From Ezakiella massiliensis (GTDB lineage Bacteria; Bacillota; Clostridia; Tissierellales; Peptoniphilaceae): a stretch of 64,000 nucleotides of DNA. This document shows, piece by piece, positions 18,144-27,884 of this stretch. Position 1 is the first letter of the stretch, and each line of letters opens with the position of its first letter. The translations under genes were made by a program, and so were the position numbers. Where the stretch lies: assembly GCF_900120165.1 (NCBI RefSeq), contig NZ_LT635475.1:620001-684000 (forward strand). Direction: 5' to 3'. The notes under the pieces are model-generated. The model ran no database searches. It was not told where the DNA came from and was given only the letters and a program-made list of their open reading frames with translations.

Positions 18144-20272
18144 TATTTCCTCCTTAATCTTAAACTGTTTGTTACTACGCTTACCGACGAGAAGGCCATG
18201 GCGAGCGAACCCACCATTGGATTTAAAAATCCCAGTGCCGCTATCGGTATTCCTATTATATTATATATAAAGGCCCAAAACAGGTTTTGTTTTATGGTCC
18301 TTATAGTCTTGTTTGAAATATCTATGGCCCGGTGAACTTGTTTTAAGTCCCCGCCGACCAAGGTTATATCTCCTGATTCAATGGCTATGTCCGTGCCAGT
18401 CCCCATGGCGAAACCTATATCCGCTGCTGCAAGAGCAGGCGCGTCGTTAATGCCATCGCCAACCATGCCGACTTTTTTTATTTTCTTTAAGTCGTTGATG
18501 ATATTTAATTTATCCTGAGGCAAAATCTCTGCCCTATAATCGTCAATGCCCGTTTGGTCAGCAATTAATTTTGCTGATGACTGGCTGTCTCCAGTTAGCA
18601 TCATAACTTCTAAACCCAGTTCGTGAAGAGCTTTGATTGATTCTATTGCATCAGCCTTTAATTTATCCTCAAGTGAGATGGCCATGAGCAATTCATTGCC
18701 ACTTACAAGTCCCACATAAGTTTTACCCATGTCCAGCAAATTTGTAACAGGATCTAAATCAATTCCGATTTCCCTCAAGTGTTTAAAAGATCCAGCCATA
18801 TATTCTTGGTCAGAAGTTTCAAATTTAATGCCCCGACCGCTTAGGTTTGTGACCTTTCCTTCAATTATTTTTCTACCTGACAAGTGGTCTACTATGGCCT
18901 TGGCAATTGGATGGTCACTTTGCTTTTCCATGGAGTAAATTATATCCAAATTATCCTCTTCATTGCCAGAAACATTTATAATTTCATTTACAATCGGTCG
19001 GCCCTCGGTAATAGTCCCTGTCTTGTCAAGTGCCACCACTTGAATCTTGTGGGCGTTTTCCAAGGCCTCAGGATCTCGGATTAAAATTCCTTCGCTGGCC
19101 GCCTTGCCAGTCCCAACCATAATTGCAGTCGGTGTTGCAAGACCAAGTGCACATGGACAAGCTATAACTAAAACCGAAACAGCAGCAATCAAAGCCTGTC
19201 TAAAATCTCCTGCAAAAATCATGTGGCCTACAAAAGTCACCAGGGCAATTATTAAAACCGCTGGAACGAAGATTGATGAAACCTTATCTACCACCCTTTG
19301 AACGGGTGCTTTTTTATTATTGGCCTCCTCAACCATAGAAATAATTTTGGCCAGGCCAGTTTCGCCAGGATTTTTTGTAACTTGAGCCACAATTGTCCCC
19401 GCCCCATTAATAGTCCCTGCATAAATCCTATCGTCTGCCTCCTTGTCAACGGGAATCGGCTCACCAGTAAGCATAGACTCATCAATGGACGTCTCTCCGC
19501 TAATGATAATACCATCGCAAGAAACACTTTCCCCTGCCTTAATTAAAACTTGGTCGCCGATCTTTAAATCGTCCGCAGGAATTTCCACATACTCGCCATC
19601 TATTATTAAAGTCGCCTTCTTTGGTGCCAAATCAATTAGCTTGTACAAGGCCTCACTAGTCTTGCCCTTGGCCCGTGACTCCATAGTCTTGCCAAGTAAA
19701 ACCAAAGTTATAATCATAGCTGAACTTTCAAAATAAAGATGAGGATCGCCAACAATCCAATTGTAAATACTATATAGATAAGCCGCACTCGTGCCCAGGG
19801 CAACCAGAACATCCATGTTCATGGCCCCACCCTTGATGCTAAGATATGCACCCCGGTAAAAAATCCATCCAATGTAAATTTGAACTACAGTCGCCAGAGC
19901 AAATTGCCAAATGGGTTCGCCAAAAAATACATGGACGTCCGCCATGTGAAAAAACATAACCAAAAATAAAGGCAAGGAAAAAATAGCAGAAATAATAAAC
20001 CGCCTCTTGTAATCCCTGTACTCTTTTATTTTTCTCTCTTGATCTCTGGCAGGGTCTCTTGTCTCCTCAACGGTCGCCTTAAAGCCAATCCCATTTACGG
20101 CTTGGCAAATGGCCCTAGCCGAAACCTTGTTCTCGTCATAGACCACACGCATTTTGGCCAAGGACAAGTTGACATTAACCTCGCCAACTCCATCCATCCT
20201 GCCAACAACCTTCTCTATTCTGTTAACACAGGATGCACAATGCATTCCTTCAATTATAAAATATTTTTCCAT
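18143..20272 (-). CDS. copA: Copper-translocating P1B-type ATPase
   Basis: Exports Cu(I) across the membrane using ATP. 709 residues: one N-terminal HMA domain (GMHCASC, Cys12 and Cys15), the P1B membrane region with the ion-binding CPC in ACPCALGLATPTA, phosphorylation site DKTGTIT, and the hinge GDGINDAPALAAADIG. One HMA domain is common in Firmicutes CopA. Followed immediately by copZ. A ribosome site GGTGATGAA-type lies before the ATG at 20272. Confidence 0.95.
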   Translation of the reverse strand: MEKYFIIEGMHCASCVNRIEKVVGRMDGVGEVNVNLSLAKMRVVYDENKVSARAICQAVNGIGFKATVEETRDPARDQERKIKEYRDYKRRFIISAIFSLPLFLVMFFHMADVHVFFGEPIWQFALATVVQIYIGWIFYRGAYLSIKGGAMNMDVLVALGTSAAYLYSIYNWIVGDPHLYFESSAMIITLVLLGKTMESRAKGKTSEALYKLIDLAPKKATLIIDGEYVEIPADDLKIGDQVLIKAGESVSCDGIIISGETSIDESMLTGEPIPVDKEADDRIYAGTINGAGTIVAQVTKNPGETGLAKIISMVEEANNKKAPVQRVVDKVSSIFVPAVLIIALVTFVGHMIFAGDFRQALIAAVSVLVIACPCALGLATPTAIMVGTGKAASEGILIRDPEALENAHKIQVVALDKTGTITEGRPIVNEIINVSGNEEDNLDIIYSMEKQSDHPIAKAIVDHLSGRKIIEGKVTNLSGRGIKFETSDQEYMAGSFKHLREIGIDLDPVTNLLDMGKTYVGLVSGNELLMAISLEDKLKADAIESIKALHELGLEVMMLTGDSQSSAKLIADQTGIDDYRAEILPQDKLNIINDLKKIKKVGMVGDGINDAPALAAADIGFAMGTGTDIAIESGDITLVGGDLKQVHRAIDISNKTIRTIKQNLFWAFIYNIIGIPIAALGFLNPMVGSLAMAFSSVSVVTNSLRLRRK

Positions 20273-20334
20273 TTCATCACCTAATCATTAGTTACCCAAG
20301 ATTAACTACATTTAATAACAAGCACAACAAAAAA

Positions 20335-20358
20335 GTCGACATGCACAAGCACATCGAC
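20335..20358 (-). terminator. Terminator after the unknown lipoprotein gene
   Basis: Ten-pair stem GTCGATGTGC / GCATGTCGAC with loop TTGT and six T on the minus strand, separating the 20376-22083 pair from copA. Confidence 0.8.
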
Positions 20359-20375
20359 TAAAAATTTTCTGTGTT

Positions 20376-21020
20376 TTAATTCTTATAATTTATATCAATA
20401 AATTCAAAATCAAAATCTGAAATCTTTAGAAAGGAATCATCAAAGACAATTCTGATATCATTAAGATTATCATCTGATGAAAAATCTATCTTATATACAA
20501 CTGTATCACCTATAATATAATTGGATTCTGTATAGGAGTTTTTTGTTTCAATTTTTATCATATCTTCAAAAACAAAGTCTGCTAAGCTTTCATTGAAAAT
20601 GTTTTTATATTCTTTTTTTATTTCATCACTTAAAAGATTATACGATAAAAAAATTCTCTCTTCGTTTCTTTTATCAAATACATTGTTTTGCTTTAAAACC
20701 GCTTCTCCAACCGAGAAATTAAAATTATATATTTTTTTTCTTACTTCCTCTTTGTATTCATCTATATCAACTACATTCAAAATGTCTTTGTATAATCCTA
20801 ATACATTCCTACTTTTTTGTAATTCATCACTTGCTTCAATAAATAACTGCCTATATTCTTCTTTTTCAAAGTACAAATTGTCAATGTTCTCCTTATATAC
20901 ATCTTCACTTGTTAATGAGTCATCATCCACAGTCTTTATAGAAGCATCTTCGACCTTGCAAGCAAAAATAAATAAAAGCACGCATAATATGGCCATAATT
21001 TTTATAAAATTTTTAGTCAT
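20376..21020 (-). CDS. Putative lipoprotein of unknown function
   Basis: About 214 residues from ATG 21020, which has AGGAG eight bases upstream and starts one base after the stop of the preceding gene. Lipoprotein signal MTKNFIKIMAILCVLLF with lipobox IFAC. Mature part is acidic and helical in the first half (charged LYFEKEEYRQLF region) and beta-rich at the end. No family recognised. Much more AT-rich in codon use than copA or groEL on either side, as is its partner upstream; possible recent acquisition. Confidence 0.75.
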   Translation of the reverse strand: MTKNFIKIMAILCVLLFIFACKVEDASIKTVDDDSLTSEDVYKENIDNLYFEKEEYRQLFIEASDELQKSRNVLGLYKDILNVVDIDEYKEEVRKKIYNFNFSVGEAVLKQNNVFDKRNEERIFLSYNLLSDEIKKEYKNIFNESLADFVFEDMIKIETKNSYTESNYIIGDTVVYKIDFSSDDNLNDIRIVFDDSFLKISDFDFEFIDINYKN

Positions 21021-21021
21021 A

Positions 21022-22083
21022 TCACATACTCCTAATCTCAAAAATTGAATTTATAGGATTTAAAAAATATAAAGTACCATTCTTTAAAATCTTCTTTTCG
21101 GTAAAATACTCTTTATCCAATACATCAAAACTTCTATTGTTCAGATTGTACAAATAAATTTTATCCGAACGGACCAGCAGTTTGTCATCTTTAACAGATA
21201 TTTCTTTTATTGAGTATTTGTTAATCTGATTCTCAATCTTAAAGTTTTTATTTTTATTTCTATCAAATACATTTAAAGTAATCGCATAAGGATCTTCTTT
21301 ATTGTACTCGTTGGCAATAATATAATTATCATTTCCAGTGATAGATTGAAGCAAAAAATCATATTTTACTCCAGTTGTTTCTAACTTATTTTCATTAGTC
21401 AACTCATATAAGGTGCTAGTCGTATTCAGGCCATCAAAATTCCCATCATCTAATGTAATTATACAGGCAAAAAGACTCTCATCACTCCCTCCAAGAACCG
21501 ATATATAATCTCCACTATACAATTGATTATACTCCGACATTTTACATTCCTTAATTAAATTTATGTGACCATTTGTATCAACTGATATAAATTTTGTAAC
21601 AATTTCTCGAGATTTATTAACTTCTTCATAAGCCAGATAAATTTGATCATCCTTTATAAAAGTATAAGGCCTGATCGATGATTTAAATAATTTTTTCATT
21701 TTTACAATTTTATTATTGTCTCTAATATAGATAGTAACTGTTTTTCCAGCATCATAAGTTAATATGACCTCTTTATCCTCACTTGAAATAAATTCTAAAA
21801 CTCTCTCCCCATCTTTAAGTTTAAATATTTCACTATCGGTCTTATTTCTTAAATCATATTTAACTATCCTAGGCGCTAAATAAGAATCAGACTTATTACT
21901 ACCTAATAGCAAATTATAATAAAATATTTCAAAATAAACAGAATCATCCGTGCTAGCTATTGGCTGAGCATCATAGACTCTAGTCTTCAAAACCCCATTC
22001 ATTGATTTTGCATACACTAAATTCATCAAGCCAAATGCAAATAAAATAACCAATACAAAACTCAATAATTTTTTTCTCATCAT
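21022..22083 (-). CDS. Exported beta-propeller-like protein of unknown function
   Basis: About 353 residues. N-terminal signal peptide (MRKKLLSFVLVILFAFGL, cleavage near VYAKS). The body is a series of short beta-strand repeats of the type IYLAYEEV, DKLLVRSDKIYLYNL and GTLYFLNP, as in propeller proteins related to the DUF5050 kind; this is a fold guess. Two ATG codons are adjacent; the second (22080) has better spacing from AGGAG. Forms a two-gene operon with the lipoprotein below, with its own promoter and a palindrome over the -10. AT-rich codon use unlike neighbours. Confidence 0.72.
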   Translation of the reverse strand: MMRKKLLSFVLVILFAFGLMNLVYAKSMNGVLKTRVYDAQPIASTDDSVYFEIFYYNLLLGSNKSDSYLAPRIVKYDLRNKTDSEIFKLKDGERVLEFISSEDKEVILTYDAGKTVTIYIRDNNKIVKMKKLFKSSIRPYTFIKDDQIYLAYEEVNKSREIVTKFISVDTNGHINLIKECKMSEYNQLYSGDYISVLGGSDESLFACIITLDDGNFDGLNTTSTLYELTNENKLETTGVKYDFLLQSITGNDNYIIANEYNKEDPYAITLNVFDRNKNKNFKIENQINKYSIKEISVKDDKLLVRSDKIYLYNLNNRSFDVLDKEYFTEKKILKNGTLYFLNPINSIFEIRSM

Positions 22084-22115
22084 CGACTCCTTAATATTTA
22101 TAAAAAGCTAGAACC

Positions 22116-22154
22116 TACTAATAATAATTTATCAAATATTAGTAATTTTGTCAA
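22116..22154 (-). promoter_or_regulatory. Promoter with palindromic operator for the exported-protein pair
   Basis: Minus strand TTGACA (22149-22154), 17-bp spacer, TAAATT (22126-22131). An inverted repeat TACTAATA / TATTAGTA (22116-22123 and 22137-22144) brackets the -10 box, a layout expected for a repressor site. Confidence 0.6.
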
Positions 22155-22312
22155 TATAAATCGCTTTTATCTAATTTATTGATGATTTTATATATAATTT
22201 ACAAAAATATTATTATAATTAAATTATGAAAATTATTATAAATACATACTAAGACATAAACTTCACACTGTGCAAAAATTTTGCGAATGAGATGAGATTG
22301 GTCAACAAAAAA

Positions 22313-22336
22313 GCCGACGCAAATTAATACGTCGAC
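22313..22336 (-). terminator. Terminator of groESL
   Basis: Stem GTCGACG / CGTCGGC followed by T6 on the minus strand, about 175 bp below the groEL stop. Confidence 0.75.
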
Positions 22337-22380
22337 TAAAAATTCTTTCTTTTTAAATCATCTATACAGAACGAGGCACT

Positions 22381-22510
22381 GAATTTAGCTGGGAAATTTG
22401 ATGAGATTTGGAGTGGCTGATTTTTTGCCGACGCAGGTGTGCTCAAGTGCACATCGAGGAGGCAAATAAATTCAAGCCACTTCAAAGGTCGCAAATTTAA
22501 CGCTAAATTC
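22381..22510 (-). repeat. Nested-hairpin 3' UTR element, copy B (groEL)
   Basis: Outer arms GAATTTAGC (22381-22389) and GCTAAATTC (22502-22510, abutting the groEL stop), then AAATTTG/CAAATTT, GAGTGGCT/AGCCACTTC, TTTTTTGCC/GGCAAATAAA and inner GGTGTGC/GTGCACAT. The order and core match the tuf element at 12893-12995. A partial third copy of the core (TTTTGCGAATGAGATGAG) lies at 22279-22296. Confidence 0.65.
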
Positions 22511-24160
<1,650 letters not shown>

Positions 24161-24165
24161 CTATC

Positions 24166-24447
24166 TTATTCTATAACGCCTAAAACGTCTATCCATTTAA
24201 CTAATAAGTATTCTTTGTCGCCGTCTTTGATTTCTGTGCCTGAATACTTAGAAAAAATAACTTTGTCGCCAACTTTAACAAGGTCCTTGCGTCTGTCGTC
24301 TTGTTGTAATTCTCCGCTAATAGCTTTGACAACTGCAATGCTTGGTTGTTCTTGAGCACTTTGTGGCAGAACGATTCCTGATTTTGTAGTTTGTTCTGCT
24401 TCAACTTTTTCAATAAGGAGCCTATCTCCTAATGGTTTAATATTCAT
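24166..24447 (-). CDS. groES: Co-chaperonin GroES
   Basis: Heptameric lid of GroEL, 93 residues, standard length, starting MNIKPLGDRLLIEKVEAE with mobile loop around TTKSGIVLPQSAQE. Ribosome site TAGGAGG upstream of ATG 24447. First gene of groES-groEL. Confidence 0.97.
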   Translation of the reverse strand: MNIKPLGDRLLIEKVEAEQTTKSGIVLPQSAQEQPSIAVVKAISGELQQDDRRKDLVKVGDKVIFSKYSGTEIKDGDKEYLLVKWIDVLGVIE

Positions 24448-24474
24448 AAATACCTCCTAATATAAACAAATTTA

Positions 24475-24501
24475 TTAGCAACCTAGTCTGGTGAGTGCTA
24501 A
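24475..24501 (-). promoter_or_regulatory. CIRCE operator (HrcA site)
   Basis: Minus strand TTAGCACTC, nine-base spacer, GGTTGCTAA. The left arm is the exact CIRCE consensus and the right arm differs at two positions from GAGTGCTAA. Lies between the promoter and groES; HrcA is expected to repress here. hrcA is not in the window. Confidence 0.88.
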
Positions 24502-24512
24502 CTCTATTTTTT

Positions 24513-24542
24513 ATTATACCCTAAGTAATAGAAATTAATCAA
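24513..24542 (-). promoter_or_regulatory. groESL promoter
   Basis: Minus strand TTGATT, 18-bp spacer, TATAAT, directly upstream of the CIRCE element. Confidence 0.65.
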
Positions 24543-24608
24543 GTTATTAGAAAAATTTTTTAAATACTAATTTCCCTTGACTTTTATTTTCTTTAAAGCT
24601 TGTGATTA

Positions 24609-24860
24609 GCAAAATTAATTGCAATTATAATTTTATTTTTAATTGTAAGATACAAAGTGAATTTACAAAGCTGTTTTTCTGCAAAATAAAAATTCATTTC
24701 AATTGTAAAATGCAAATAAATTTAAAAAGCTCTTTTCATGCAAAATATAAATTCATTTTAATTTTAAGTTGCAAATGAATTGCGGATATATCTTTCTGCA
24801 AAAGAAAGTTTCATTTCAATTGTAAGTTACCTACGTATATACAAATTAATTTTTAAAGCA
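24609..24860. repeat. Degenerate tandem repeat, about 59-bp period
   Basis: Four units beginning GCAAAA at 24609, 24681, 24740 and 24798 (lengths 72, 59, 58, 60), with a fifth start at 24858. Each holds a TTCATTTnAATT block and another TGCAA block. The same TGCAA...TTTCATTTTAATT motif forms 24-bp tandem units at 48188-48375. Very AT-rich, no coding potential. Fills the gap between the groES promoter and the TetR gene terminator. Confidence 0.65.
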
Positions 24861-24864
24861 AACA

Positions 24865-24891
24865 AAAATGGACCCCCTTAGGATCCATTTT
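24865..24891 (-). terminator. Terminator after the TetR gene
   Basis: Hairpin with arms AAAATGGATCC and GGTCCATTTT, then T5 on the minus strand. Confidence 0.7.
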
Positions 24892-24930
24892 ATTTTACTG
24901 GTCTAGCCAGCTTATATTAGATTTTTAAAA

Positions 24931-25602
24931 TTATTTAAGCCTCAATCTTTCGACTACTATTTCAACATAGCCTGCAAATTCTTTGGCCGCTTGGTCTGCA
25001 TCTAGGTCTTTTTTTTGAACACGCCTTAGCATGCCTTCAAATATATAGTAGAGCATCCAATTGGCCTTTTCTGCTCCATCTTCGTTGAAGTAGCCTACAT
25101 TTAAGCAAACTTCACTTAATACCATGGTCCTATCTCTCAAATTAGGTGCTGTAAGCACCTTGTCGAGATAAGCAGGGAAGCCATCATTTTCAATTGGGAA
25201 GGCCTTATAATATTGGTGGAGATAATAATCTTTTTCATGAGCTATATCTGAGAAAAATATTTCCAGGTATTCATAAGGCTTTTTGAAAGCGTTCTTAGCA
25301 AAGCAAATCCATACTTGCTTGTAAACAAAGAGAGGATCATCCCCCTCTTTTACATAGTTAGATAAGTCTGCCAAATAATCATCCATAGCATCCATCACTG
25401 CAAAGTACATGAGGTGGTCGATATTTTCAAAATAATTATAAATAGTTGCGGTGTTGAGCTCTGTTGTATCAGAAATTTTCTTGATAGTAACTCCCCTTAC
25501 TCCGTCTTCTTTTATAATATTTCTAGTGCAGTCCACAAAGGTCTTGATCATTTTTCTGCGGTGAGGACTCAAGTGCTTTTTATTAAAATCAATATTTGCC
25601 AT
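24931..25602 (-). CDS. TetR/AcrR family transcriptional regulator
   Basis: 223 residues. N-terminal TetR helix-turn-helix at about residues 17-63, with GVRGVTIKKISDTTELNTA and ATIYNYFENIDHL. The C-terminal ligand domain is not assignable to a known subtype. It is transcribed divergently from the flavodoxin gene at 25778, across 175 bp that contain a TTGTCAA / TTGACAA inverted repeat over the flavodoxin -35. The simplest reading is that it represses that gene and perhaps itself. The ligand is unknown. Confidence 0.88.
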   Translation of the reverse strand: MANIDFNKKHLSPHRRKMIKTFVDCTRNIIKEDGVRGVTIKKISDTTELNTATIYNYFENIDHLMYFAVMDAMDDYLADLSNYVKEGDDPLFVYKQVWICFAKNAFKKPYEYLEIFFSDIAHEKDYYLHQYYKAFPIENDGFPAYLDKVLTAPNLRDRTMVLSEVCLNVGYFNEDGAEKANWMLYYIFEGMLRRVQKKDLDADQAAKEFAGYVEIVVERLRLK

Positions 25603-25708
25603 TTCATTCTCCTTTTGAATTATCTCTTATAAATTCGAATTAAAATTAATTTCTTTTCCAATTTCATATAAGTTTACACATATTTTACAGAAAATATAAC
25701 ATTTTGTC

Positions 25709-25760
25709 AAGTTATTTGAAAAAATATTACTTTGACAATAATTATAGTATTTGATAAAAT
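25709..25760 (+). promoter_or_regulatory. Flavodoxin promoter with candidate TetR operator
   Basis: TTGACA (25732-25737), 17-bp spacer, TAAAAT (25755-25760). An imperfect palindrome begins with TTGTCAAGTTA upstream and ends with the TTGACAA that includes the -35 box, so a bound TetR dimer pair would block the promoter. Confidence 0.65.
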
Positions 25761-25777
25761 AATTTTAGGAGGATAAT

Positions 25778-26302
25778 ATGAAGATACTTGTAATTTATTC
25801 CAGCCAAACTGGCAATACAAAAGCAGTCGCCGAGGCCATATATGATGAATTCAAAGATTATGCGACCTTGATCCCCATGGACCAGGCGAAAAACTACAAA
25901 TTAGAAAATTATGACTATGTATTTGCTGGATTTTGGGTAGATAAGGGCTATCCAAACGAAGAGGCCATGGACTTTTTAAAATCAATTAGAAACTGCAATA
26001 TAGGTCTCTTTGCAACCCTGGGCGCTTACCCATATTCCATGCAGGCCTCCCGAGTGTTTTACCGGGCCGGAGAAGTCATAGATGAATCCAATCGGGTAAT
26101 TGGAACTTTTATCTGTCAAGGAGGAATCCCCAAGGAAAAGCTGGACGAAATAAATTCACGACCACCCAGCCACCCCCGTTATCCAACGCCCATACAAACC
26201 CTTGCCAGAAATATCGGACAGCAACATCCAAACGAAGAGGACTTTACAGCCGCCCGCAAACTTTTTAGAAAAATCGTCTGTCGGACCTACAATATAAAAT
26301 AA
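25778..26302 (+). CDS. Flavodoxin family protein
   Basis: 174-residue FMN-binding electron carrier. The FMN phosphate loop is YSSQTGNTKAVAEAI at residues 7-21; later landmarks are FAGFWVDKGYPNEEA and LFATLGAYPYS. It resembles the flavodoxin group that includes BilS, but no bilirubin reductase partner is adjacent, so no specific role is assigned. AGGAGG precedes ATG 25778. Likely controlled by the divergent TetR gene. Confidence 0.87.
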   Translation: MKILVIYSSQTGNTKAVAEAIYDEFKDYATLIPMDQAKNYKLENYDYVFAGFWVDKGYPNEEAMDFLKSIRNCNIGLFATLGAYPYSMQASRVFYRAGEVIDESNRVIGTFICQGGIPKEKLDEINSRPPSHPRYPTPIQTLARNIGQQHPNEEDFTAARKLFRKIVCRTYNIK

Positions 26303-26307
26303 AAATA

Positions 26308-26347
26308 AAACACAGCTTCAAATGATATGTCATGAGAAACTGTGTTT
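26308..26347. terminator. Bidirectional terminator, flavodoxin / sdpI-like
   Basis: AAACACAG...CTGTGTTT stem followed by T7 on the plus strand; A-rich on the other side, serving the convergent genes. Confidence 0.7.
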
Positions 26348-26360
26348 TTTTATTTGTATT

Positions 26361-27029
26361 CTATTTATCCTCAATGTCCCCGTATTTTTTATAGATAATA
26401 TAGCTAGACAGAATCATTGCACTTACACACAAAGCTGTGATTATTAAGAAATATATGAAGGTCTTCTCTAATTTAAAGATTATAGGAAAAATCATGAAAA
26501 TTATGCCCATTACAATAAAGATTATTCCTGCTGATCTTTGCGATTTTTTCCACACATAATCATTTGCCATAGACCATTTGGTCCTAAGTCCCACCAGGGA
26601 ATTTCTTTTTACTTTTGGCATCTTGTTGCCTAAAAATATAAACAATAAACCTGTTAGTCCCAAAACAATTTGTGCAAGGCCTATCCCCTTAAATTCTAGC
26701 TTTTCTAATTTTGCAAGGCCACTGTATATAATAAGAAAATTTATTACATTAAAAATTATCAAGCAAACTATAATGGTCATGTCTATATATTTTTCGTTAT
26801 TATTTCCTTGGCTTTCTTGCTTGGCGGCAAATTTTTGCATCCAAAGCAAAAATCCAGCCATCAAAAAAGTCGCAAGTGGCAAAATAAAAATTTCAAACCG
26901 GCTCCCCCACCTATCCACATTACCTGCAATGTCGTAGTGGATGGGAATTTTTTTATCCATAAAGCCCACAGCTAGGATTGCCAAAATAAGTGGCAAGAAG
27001 GTCAAAATTTTAATCCATTTTTTTCTCAT
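26361..27029 (-). CDS. SdpI-like immunity family membrane protein
   Basis: 222-residue polytopic membrane protein with about six hydrophobic helices. The N-terminus has the DUF1648-type pattern KIPIHYDIAGNVDRWGS, and the second half has the SdpI signature LGNKMPKVKRNSLVGLRTKWSM. In Bacillus subtilis SdpI confers immunity to the killing factor SdpC and sequesters the repressor SdpR. Here the ArsR-type gene overlaps by 20 bp, but no sdpC toxin is near, so it may be orphan immunity or a stress-sensing pair. Confidence 0.87.
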   Translation of the reverse strand: MRKKWIKILTFLPLILAILAVGFMDKKIPIHYDIAGNVDRWGSRFEIFILPLATFLMAGFLLWMQKFAAKQESQGNNNEKYIDMTIIVCLIIFNVINFLIIYSGLAKLEKLEFKGIGLAQIVLGLTGLLFIFLGNKMPKVKRNSLVGLRTKWSMANDYVWKKSQRSAGIIFIVMGIIFMIFPIIFKLEKTFIYFLIITALCVSAMILSSYIIYKKYGDIEDK

Positions 27030-27300
27030 CGTCTTCTCCTTTCAAATTTGAAATCCATACCAGGACTTCGTCCAAGATACTCAGGTCGAGTTCATAATAA
27101 ATAAAATTTTTATACTTGGTCTCGTAAATTAAGTCTGCCTTTTTTAGTTTTGCCAGATGATAAGACAGGGCCTGGGGACTCATGCCAACTTCGTCCGCCA
27201 AGTCGCCTGAAGAAATTTTCCCGCGCTTTAAAGTCTCGATTATCTTTCTCCTATTGTCATCGGCCAAACATGCCAGTACATCTGAAATAATTTTCCCCAC
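27010..27300 (-). CDS. ArsR/SdpR-type autorepressor
   Basis: 96-residue winged-helix repressor. HTH region LADDNRRKIIETLKRG through GMSPQALSYHLAKLKKADL, as in SdpR-like proteins. No cysteine metal site is visible, which argues against metal sensing. Start is GTG 27300. A perfect 11-bp-arm palindrome (27305-27332) lies right in front of it and over the -10, implying autoregulation. Cotranscribed with the SdpI-like gene. Confidence 0.88.
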   Translation of the reverse strand: MGKIISDVLACLADDNRRKIIETLKRGKISSGDLADEVGMSPQALSYHLAKLKKADLIYETKYKNFIYYELDLSILDEVLVWISNLKGEDDEKKMD

Positions 27301-27304
27301 CCCT

Positions 27305-27359
27305 ATCTATTTAAAATTTTCTTTAAATAGATTATAGCACTTACAAAAAATTTTCGCAA
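27305..27359 (-). promoter_or_regulatory. sdpR-like promoter and palindromic operator
   Basis: Minus strand TTGCGA (27354-27359), 17-bp spacer, TATAAT (27331-27336). The palindrome ATCTATTTAAA / TTTAAATAGAT at 27305-27332 begins in the -10 box and covers the expected start site. Confidence 0.78.
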
Positions 27360-27366
27360 TAAAAAA

Positions 27367-27383
27367 CCCACAAAAAATGTGGG
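27367..27383 (-). terminator. Terminator after glutathione peroxidase gene
   Basis: CCCACA / TGTGGG hairpin with an A/T loop and T6 on the minus strand. Confidence 0.65.
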
Positions 27384-27397
27384 AAAAATAAAATATT

Positions 27398-27868
27398 TTA
27401 TAAGAGTTTTTCTATCTCCTCTCCAATTTTCCTTGGAGTTTTTTGAGAGGCATATCTTTTGACGACATTTCCCTCCCTGTCTACCAAAAATTTTGTGAAA
27501 TTCCATTTGATATCATCGCCCAAGACTCCGCCAGCTTGGTCTTTCAAATACCTATATAAAGGCTCTTCATTTTCGCCATTTACATCGATCTTTGCAAAGC
27601 GATCAAAGGTCGTCCCATAATTAAGAGTGCAAAAGCCTTGGATACCTGCGTCATCTTCTGGAGCCTGGTGGCCAAACTGATTGCAAGGAAAGTCTAAAAT
27701 TTCAAAGCCTTGGTCCTTATATTTTTTGTAAAGTTCTTCAAGTCCTTCGTATTGGGGAGTAAATCCACACTTGGTTGCGGTGTTTACAATTAATAAAACC
27801 TTGCCCTTGTACTTATCTAGCTTAACATCATTACCTTCATTGTCTTTAACTACAAAATCATAAATCAT
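27398..27868 (-). CDS. Glutathione peroxidase-family thiol peroxidase
   Basis: Reduces hydroperoxides, probably with thioredoxin rather than glutathione. 156 residues; catalytic Cys34 in [12 protein letters not shown] (cysteine, not selenocysteine), [11 protein letters not shown] with the conserved Gln, and [10 protein letters not shown] with Trp and Asn of the active-site tetrad. Ends LL. Sits 16 bp after the TIGR01440 gene; oxidative defence in an anaerobe. Confidence 0.93.
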   Translation of the reverse strand: MIYDFVVKDNEGNDVKLDKYKGKVLLIVNTATKCGFTPQYEGLEELYKKYKDQGFEILDFPCNQFGHQAPEDDAGIQGFCTLNYGTTFDRFAKIDVNGENEEPLYRYLKDQAGGVLGDDIKWNFTKFLVDREGNVVKRYASQKTPRKIGEEIEKLL

Positions 27869-27884
27869 AATATATCTCCTTAAT

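Noticed and set aside
20273..20375. CsoR or CopY operator for copA-copZ
   Set aside because: No TACAnnTGTA or GC-rich CsoR-type palindrome was found, and no repressor gene is adjacent.
24609..24860. CRISPR-like periodic repeats at 24.6 kb and again at 48.2 kb
   Set aside because: The units are contiguous and degenerate with no unique spacers of constant length, and no cas genes are present.
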